9,851 nucleotides of DNA from JAGOUB01 sp964640945. Lineage in GTDB: Bacteria > Patescibacteriota > Gracilibacteria > Peribacterales > Peribacteraceae. The notes beneath the pieces are model-generated. The model made no database searches. It had not been told where the DNA came from and saw nothing but the letters and a program-made list of their open reading frames with translations. Within the stretch, counting starts at the first letter, position 1; every line of letters begins with the position of its first letter. Location: assembly GCA_964640945.1 (NCBI GenBank), contig CAZXIV010000029.1, positions 1 to 9,851 of the forward strand, read 5' to 3'. Of this stretch, positions 6,172 to 9,851 are shown piece after piece. A program made the translations under genes and the position numbers.

Positions 6172-6462
6172 ATGCCGTCATTCTCACAAATGAAAGACAT
6201 GTACCGTCTCCAAAAGGAGGCCAAGCGCGTGAAACAGGAGTTGAGGAATATCCACGTCGAAGCCGAAGGCGTCGGCGTGCAGGTGGTCGTCTCGGCCGAA
6301 CAGGAAGTAGTGAGCATCAAGCTTGATCCGTCGGTGCCCCATGAGAAGCTTGAAGGCGCCGTCGCCGATGCCCTGAATCGCGCTCTTAAGAAGGCGCAAG
6401 TGGTAGCGACCGAGTACATGAAGCCCGTGATGGAAAAGATGGGACTTTCCGGCCAGGCCTGA
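6172..6462 (+). CDS. ybaB: YbaB/EbfC family nucleoid-associated DNA-binding protein
   Basis: The 96-aa product matches YbaB/EbfC in length and layout: an N-terminal charged helix (MKDMYRLQKEAKRVKQEL, about 7-24), a central beta sheet with the family's VEAEGVGVQVVVSAEQEVVS-like core (about 29-48) and I-K-L-D-P just after, then a C-terminal helix with the ADALNRALKKAQ pattern (about 65-76). Family members form dimers that bind DNA with little sequence specificity. In many bacteria ybaB sits between dnaX and recR; here it instead opens an operon with mltG. Its TGA overlaps the mltG ATG by 1 nt (TGATG), a sign of translational coupling. No clear Shine-Dalgarno precedes the ATG. The assignment is confident, the exact role less so. 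Confidence 0.93.
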   Translation: MPSFSQMKDMYRLQKEAKRVKQELRNIHVEAEGVGVQVVVSAEQEVVSIKLDPSVPHEKLEGAVADALNRALKKAQVVATEYMKPVMEKMGLSGQA

Positions 6463-7520
6463 TGCCGATCGAGCGTGTTAGCTTCGGCGCCGGGCGCGCT
6501 GCCAAACGCCGCGCGCGGCGCACATGGATTGGGCTTATTCTCGGGGTGGCCCTCATTCTGGCGGTCAAAACCTGGTACGTCGGCGCGCTGAAGCCCGTCG
6601 ATCCGACGAGTGATCGCCGCGAACTGATCGAGATCGAAGTCGGCCAGTCGGCGGGGTCCATTCTGACTGAGCTTGAGGAGCGCCAAGTCATTCGTTCGGC
6701 GCTGGTGGCCAAGATCCACCTGGCCCTGGCGGGCGGCGCTGAGGGCCTGCAGGCCGGCAGCTTCGTGCTGCGTCCGTCTCTGACGCTCAATGAGGTGCTG
6801 GCCGCGCTCGCGCTCGGCAAGGCCGAGGAAGTCGTGCTCACCATCCCCGAAGGTTCCACTGTCGCCGAGATCGACGCCCTACTCGCCCGCCAGGGACTAG
6901 CGGCCACCGGCGCACTGCTCGCCTGCGCCAAGAGCTGTGATCTTTCGGCTTACCCGTTCCTGCCGGCGAGCGCGCCGGCACCGGGTAATCGCTTGGAGGG
7001 CTATCTTTTCCCGGATACCTACTACGTCGCCACCGCCGACTTCGACATCCAGTCGTTCGTCGGGCGCCTGGTGAGTACGTTTAAGACGCGCATCGTAGAG
7101 GGCCGCAGTGCCGAACTGGCCAAGGGCGGCCGCACGCTCCCGCAGATCGTGGCGATGGCCTCGCTGCTCGAGCGTGAGTCGCGCGGCCAGGCTGAACGCA
7201 AGATCGTGAGCGGCATTCTCTGGAAGCGTTTTGACCAAGGCATGCAGCTCGGTGTCGACGCGGCCGTGCTCTACGCCGTGGGCAAGGAGGCCGGCGACAT
7301 CACTGCGGCCGACTTGGCCACCGATTCGCCGTATAACCTCCGCCGCGAGCGCGGCCTGCCGCCGGGCGCCATCGGCAATCCCGGCCTGGCCGCCATCGAT
7401 GCCGCTCTCAGTCCCGAGGCCTCGGCTTACTACTATTACCTCCACGCGCCAGACGGCCAGATCCACTACGGAAAAACGCTCGACGAGCACAACGCGAATA
7501 AGGCAAGGTACCTGCCATGA
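6462..7520 (+). CDS. mltG: Endolytic murein transglycosylase MltG (YceG-like)
   Basis: MltG cleaves nascent peptidoglycan glycan strands at the membrane and is thought to terminate their polymerisation. The 352-aa protein has a basic cytoplasmic start (about 10-20), one membrane anchor (about 21-42), a LysM-like region (about 55-135) and the catalytic YceG domain. Hallmarks are LEGYLFPDTY from L178, ASLLERES with the E237/E239 pair that contains the expected catalytic glutamate, a YNLRRERGLPPGAIGNPG segment, and the C-terminal YYYYLHAPDG...HYGKTLDEHN block. All key motifs look intact and the length is normal. The start overlaps the ybaB stop by 1 nt, and the stop overlaps the next ATG by 4 nt (ATGA), so the three genes are probably translated from one mRNA. 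It complements the RlpA-like and PG-binding proteins at the left of the window. Confidence 0.95.
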   Translation: MPIERVSFGAGRAAKRRARRTWIGLILGVALILAVKTWYVGALKPVDPTSDRRELIEIEVGQSAGSILTELEERQVIRSALVAKIHLALAGGAEGLQAGSFVLRPSLTLNEVLAALALGKAEEVVLTIPEGSTVAEIDALLARQGLAATGALLACAKSCDLSAYPFLPASAPAPGNRLEGYLFPDTYYVATADFDIQSFVGRLVSTFKTRIVEGRSAELAKGGRTLPQIVAMASLLERESRGQAERKIVSGILWKRFDQGMQLGVDAAVLYAVGKEAGDITAADLATDSPYNLRRERGLPPGAIGNPGLAAIDAALSPEASAYYYYLHAPDGQIHYGKTLDEHNANKARYLP

Positions 7521-8731
7521 CCCACTCCGCCGACTACGTTCCGGACCAGAAGATCCTTGCCAACTACGCCGACCTGCTGGTGAAATTCGCGCTGGGCAAC
7601 TGCCAGGGCATCAAACCCGGCGAGGTGGTGCAGCTGTCGGTGCCCGATACGGCCAAGCCGTTGTTGCCCGAGCTCATGCGCGCGGTCTACCAATCGGGTG
7701 GGCACGTGAAGCAGCAGTACATCCCGGAAGGCATGTCGAAGATCTTCTTCAAGTACGCTTCGGACGAGCAGTTGAAGTTCTTCCCTGAGGCGTTCAAGAA
7801 AGCCGAAGCCGAGCTGGTGGATCACAACGTCAGCATCATCTCCGATTCCGACCCCCAGGAGCTCAAGGATGTGGATCCCAAGCGACTCTTCGCCACCAGT
7901 GACGCGCGCAAGCAGGTGCGCGAGTGGTACAACGAGAAGGAGCGCCAGGGGAAGTACACTTGGACGCTTGCGATGTATCCCACGGCCGCCATGGCCGCCG
8001 AGGCCGGCCTGAGCTTAGAGGAGTACTGGCAGCAAGTGATTGAGGCTTGCTACTTGGATAAGGCCGACGCCGTGGCCGAGTGGCGAAAGATTCAGGCGGA
8101 GCAGGACCGCGTGAAGGCTCATCTCAACGCTTTGAAGATCGAGCGCGTGCACGTGGAGGCCGAGGGGATCGATCTGTGGGTGAAGCTCGGTTCAAACCGC
8201 CTGTGGCTGGGCGGCAGCGGCCGTAACATCCCGAGTTATGAGCTCTTTGTCTCACCCGACTGGCGCGGCACCGAGGGTGTGATCCGCTTCAACCAGCCGC
8301 TCTACCGCTTCGGCAACCTCATCAAAGATGTGGAACTCGAGTTCAAGGCCGGGCGCGTCGTTCGGGCTCAAGCCTCCGAGGGTGAGGAATTTCTAAAGGC
8401 AATGGTGGCCCGCGAGAATGCCGATAAGATCGGCGAGTTTTCGCTCACCGACCGGCGTCTCTCGCGCATCACGCGTTTTATGGCGGATACGCTCTACGAT
8501 GAGAATATGGGCGGCCAGTACGGCAACACGCACATTGCCGTGGGTGCGGCCTACAAGGATAGCTACGATGGTGACCAGTCCCAGCCGACTAAAGACGAGT
8601 GGGAAGCGCTGGGCTTCAACGATTCAGCCGAGCACACCGATATCGTCTCCACTACTGACCGCACCGTCACGGCCGAGCTGCCGGATGGCTCGACCACGGT
8701 CATTTTCAAAGACGGTCAGTTTGCGGTCTGA
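7517..8731 (+). CDS. M29 family metallo-aminopeptidase (AmpS/PepS/AmpT type)
   Basis: This cytosolic family removes N-terminal residues from peptides using two metal ions. The 404-aa length is normal. Residues matching the known metal and catalytic set are present in order: E242 in IPSYELFVSPD, E307 in KIGEFSLTD, H339 in GNTHIAVG, Y346 in AAYKDSY, then H373 and D375 in AEHTDIVS. The N-terminal alpha/beta domain also fits, with a YADLLVKFALG...IKPGEVVQL start typical of the family. One local variant is NIPSYE, where many members have NIPDGE. The ATG overlaps the mltG TGA by 4 nt, and the only SD-like element is a weak AAGG 8 nt upstream. A role in peptide turnover is likely; recycling of wall peptides released near MltG is possible but speculative. 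No terminator is seen before the convergent gene 7 nt away. Confidence 0.93.
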   Translation: MTHSADYVPDQKILANYADLLVKFALGNCQGIKPGEVVQLSVPDTAKPLLPELMRAVYQSGGHVKQQYIPEGMSKIFFKYASDEQLKFFPEAFKKAEAELVDHNVSIISDSDPQELKDVDPKRLFATSDARKQVREWYNEKERQGKYTWTLAMYPTAAMAAEAGLSLEEYWQQVIEACYLDKADAVAEWRKIQAEQDRVKAHLNALKIERVHVEAEGIDLWVKLGSNRLWLGGSGRNIPSYELFVSPDWRGTEGVIRFNQPLYRFGNLIKDVELEFKAGRVVRAQASEGEEFLKAMVARENADKIGEFSLTDRRLSRITRFMADTLYDENMGGQYGNTHIAVGAAYKDSYDGDQSQPTKDEWEALGFNDSAEHTDIVSTTDRTVTAELPDGSTTVIFKDGQFAV

Positions 8732-8738
8732 GAGGGGA

Positions 8739-8969
8739 TTATTCGTTTATTGTGCACGACGCGGAGCATGCGCTCACGCCGTTACTGTCGCCGTCGTCAC
8801 ACAGCTCATTGCCTTCTTGAATCCCGTTTCCACACTCGGCAGCCAGGCTGGGGACCGAGGCTCGTGTACTCGCGCCGAGAGGCCCTTGGAGGAGGATGAT
8901 GCCGAGCAAGGCCAGCGCGGAGAGAGTGAAGAGCGCGCTCAGGGGTTCCAGGTGACGCTGGTGGCGCAT
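8739..8969 (-). CDS. Small secreted or anchored protein with one DUF4215 (Cys-rich) repeat
   Basis: The 76-aa protein has a basic start (MRHQRH), a hydrophobic segment at about 10-27 that can act as signal peptide or membrane anchor, and then a single copy of the repeat known as DUF4215 or Myxococcus cysteine-rich repeat. Its CGNG (46-49), E-x-C-DDG (55-60) and closing C-S-A-S-C (68-72) place four cysteines at 46, 57, 68 and 72. Known proteins usually carry several such repeats within large extracellular chains, so a lone repeat in a mini-protein is unusual. The M29 gene ends only 7 nt beyond its stop, so the protein is not an evident remnant of a longer one in this direction. An extended -10 lies 27 nt upstream of the predicted leader, supporting a real gene. 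Function is unknown; the repeat probably folds with two disulfides outside the cytoplasm. Confidence 0.82.
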   Translation of the reverse strand: MRHQRHLEPLSALFTLSALALLGIILLQGPLGASTRASVPSLAAECGNGIQEGNELCDDGDSNGVSACSASCTINE

Positions 8970-9002
8970 AGGGCAGGGGATTGGTATTGGTCGTTAAATA
9001 CT

Positions 9003-9011
9003 ATTATAACA
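9003..9011 (-). promoter_or_regulatory. Extended -10 promoter of the DUF4215 mini-protein gene
   Basis: On the - strand TGTTATAAT (9011 down to 9003) is a perfect extended -10. Transcription would start near 8996, giving a 27-nt leader before ATG 8969. The -35 position (ATTCCT, 9031-9026) is poor. It sits in the most AT-rich patch of the window (about 8996-9026), which also has a + strand TATAAT at 9020-9025 facing the LOG gene. Confidence 0.6.
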
Positions 9012-9072
9012 TATTTTTATATAATAGGAATAGACGTGTAAATCTCTACTCCTGGCCATAAGGCAAGGATTT

Positions 9073-9081
9073 TGCTATAAT
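9073..9081 (+). promoter_or_regulatory. Extended -10 promoter of the LOG-family gene
   Basis: TGCTATAAT is a perfect extended -10, with a moderate -35 (TGGCCA, 9053-9058) at 17-nt spacing. Transcription should begin near 9088. Its last bases overlap the in-frame ATG at 9080, so that codon would not be in the mRNA and ATG 9104 becomes the first usable start, with a leader of about 16 nt. A second + strand TATAAT at 9020-9025 could give a longer transcript. Confidence 0.65.
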
Positions 9082-9103
9082 GAAGTGGTTCCAAGACAGA
9101 CAG

Positions 9104-9733
9104 ATGAACCCCACTGCTGGTAAAGGCACGTCGCACTACCACCGCCTGAAAATCGGCGTGATGGGTGCTGCCAGTGGTCCACTGATTGAAGATCCCTCTG
9201 CCCGTGAGAAGGCCCGCATTCTTGGTCGTGAGATTGGTAACCGCGGGCACATTTTCATCAACGGCGCTTGTCCTGGCCTGCCCCACGACGCCATGCTTGC
9301 TGCCAAGGAGCAGGGCGGCTTCACCATCGGCATCTCGCCCGCTTTCTCCGAGTATGAGCATGTGAACGAATACCTCTCGCCCCACGAGCACGATTTTCTC
9401 ATCTACACGGGCATGGGCTTCATGTCGCGCGACGTCATCAATATCCGTTCTTCCGACGGTGTCGTGATTGTCAGCGGCGGTGTTGGCACGTTGAATGAGC
9501 TCACGATCGCCTACGACGAGGGCCGCCCCATCGGCGTGCTCACGAACTCCGGCGGCATCAGCAACCACGTCCAGATGATCATCCGCGATCTCTGCAAGCG
9601 CGAGATTCCGCCGAACATGGTCTTCGATGACGATCCGGTGAAGCTGCTCGATAAGCTGGAGACCGCCATTCGCACCTACCCGACGCCGGTGCGTCAGGAT
9701 AGTCGGGTTAGAGATAAGAAGATTACGGGTTAA
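9104..9733 (+). CDS. LOG/SLOG-superfamily protein (Rossmann-like, lysine-decarboxylase-like)
   Basis: The 209-aa protein has the Rossmann-like fold of the LOG/SLOG superfamily: a first strand and glycine loop KIGVMGAASGP (residues 16-26), NGACPGLPHDAM in place of the usual G-G-x-x-G-x-M segment, GFMSRDVIN with the conserved Arg, and S-G-G-V-G-T-L-N-E at 124-132. The last corresponds to the PGGxGTxxE nucleotide/phosphoribosyl-binding motif, with Ser replacing Pro. LOG enzymes cleave nucleoside monophosphates to base and ribose phosphate; other SLOG members sense nucleotides. The substrate here cannot be told; activity is plausible because G-G-x-G-T and the Glu are kept. ATG 9104 is preferred over ATG 9080 because the latter lies inside the -10 element; the family fold starts only about 15 residues after 9104, so nothing is lost. 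The gene stands alone, divergent from the DUF4215 gene. Confidence 0.85.
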   Translation: MNPTAGKGTSHYHRLKIGVMGAASGPLIEDPSAREKARILGREIGNRGHIFINGACPGLPHDAMLAAKEQGGFTIGISPAFSEYEHVNEYLSPHEHDFLIYTGMGFMSRDVINIRSSDGVVIVSGGVGTLNELTIAYDEGRPIGVLTNSGGISNHVQMIIRDLCKREIPPNMVFDDDPVKLLDKLETAIRTYPTPVRQDSRVRDKKITG

Positions 9734-9801
9734 GTGGGGGTTGTATAAGGCATGGTTTCCCATTTTCTTCATTTTCTTAGGCAGGTGCCAACTGATTGGT
9801 T

Positions 9802-9832
9802 TCCACTTTTTGTCAGCGCGACAAAAAGTGGA
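9802..9832. repeat. Perfect 13-bp inverted repeat downstream of the LOG gene
   Basis: TCCACTTTTTGTC (9802-9814), loop AGCGC and GACAAAAAGTGGA (9820-9832) pair perfectly over 13 bp. It lies 68 nt after the LOG stop. The poly-T and poly-A tracts are inside the arms, and no T-tract follows the stem on the + strand, so it is not a standard terminator for LOG. It may be a weak bidirectional terminator, an mRNA 3' stabiliser, an operator or a copy of a dispersed element. A GTAAAAAACG run follows directly. The rest of 9734-9801 shows only a tandem 2x9-nt CATTTTCTT (9761-9778). Confidence 0.6.
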
Positions 9833-9851
9833 GTAAAAAACGCTGCGCGCC

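Noticed and set aside
8418..9041. 207-aa + strand frame overlapping the M29 end and the DUF4215 gene
   Set aside because: It is out of frame with M29 and antisense to the DUF4215 gene, with low-complexity composition and no start signal.
9017..9772. 251-aa - strand frame opposite the LOG gene
   Set aside because: It is a mirror of a gene with clear family motifs, crosses the divergent promoter region and has no recognisable domain.
1..9851. Alternative genetic code (UGA recoded, as in some CPR lineages)
   Set aside because: ybaB, mltG and the M29 gene all end at TGA exactly where their families end, and no gene shows internal TGA codons.
1..9851. CRISPR array, insertion sequence, prophage or toxin-antitoxin module
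   Set aside because: No regularly spaced repeats, transposase motifs, terminal inverted repeats around a gene, or paired small toxin-like genes were found on either strand.

Overview
The window is a GC-rich chromosomal segment carrying nine protein genes. All use the standard bacterial code: TGA ends ybaB, mltG and the M29 peptidase gene. Starts generally lack clear Shine-Dalgarno sequences. Promoters stand out as small AT-rich islands built on an extended -10 (TGnTATAAT-like), often placed so close to the start codon that leaders are very short or absent. A lone TraG/TrwB-type conjugative ATPase with a long N-terminal extension, a tiny DUF4215-type cysteine-rich protein, compact spacing and SD-poor starts together suggest a Candidate Phyla Radiation (Patescibacteria) bacterium or a similar small-genome lineage. 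That placement is an inference; no rRNA or other phylogenetic marker is in view.

Left part (1-2528): an envelope block. A protein with three peptidoglycan-binding repeats, open at the window edge, is followed after 53 nt by a secreted protein joining an SLH-like segment, an RlpA-type double-psi beta-barrel with the expected E/H/D residues, and a beta-rich tail. It abuts, stop to stop with no spacer, a convergent MgtC/SapB-family membrane protein that appears to be expressed from a leaderless mRNA.

Middle (2529-6171): the large membrane-anchored VirD4/TraG-like ATPase on the + strand, then a convergent 143-aa protein of unknown function on the - strand. An intrinsic terminator between them is oriented for the - strand gene. 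A 334-nt gap follows, with candidate promoters for both flanking units and two small dyads.

Right part (6172-9851): a tightly coupled ybaB-mltG-M29 aminopeptidase operon with 1-nt and 4-nt overlaps, convergent with a 76-aa secreted or anchored single-repeat DUF4215 protein. A divergent promoter region leads into a LOG/SLOG-fold protein, whose first in-frame ATG lies inside a textbook extended -10, so the real start is probably 24 nt downstream. The window closes with a perfect 13-bp inverted repeat.

The common theme is cell-wall handling (PG-binding protein, RlpA, MltG) mixed with housekeeping genes. I see no defence island, CRISPR array, transposon, tRNA or rRNA. The least explained items are the 143-aa protein, the ATPase with no other conjugation gene in view, and the single-repeat DUF4215 protein.
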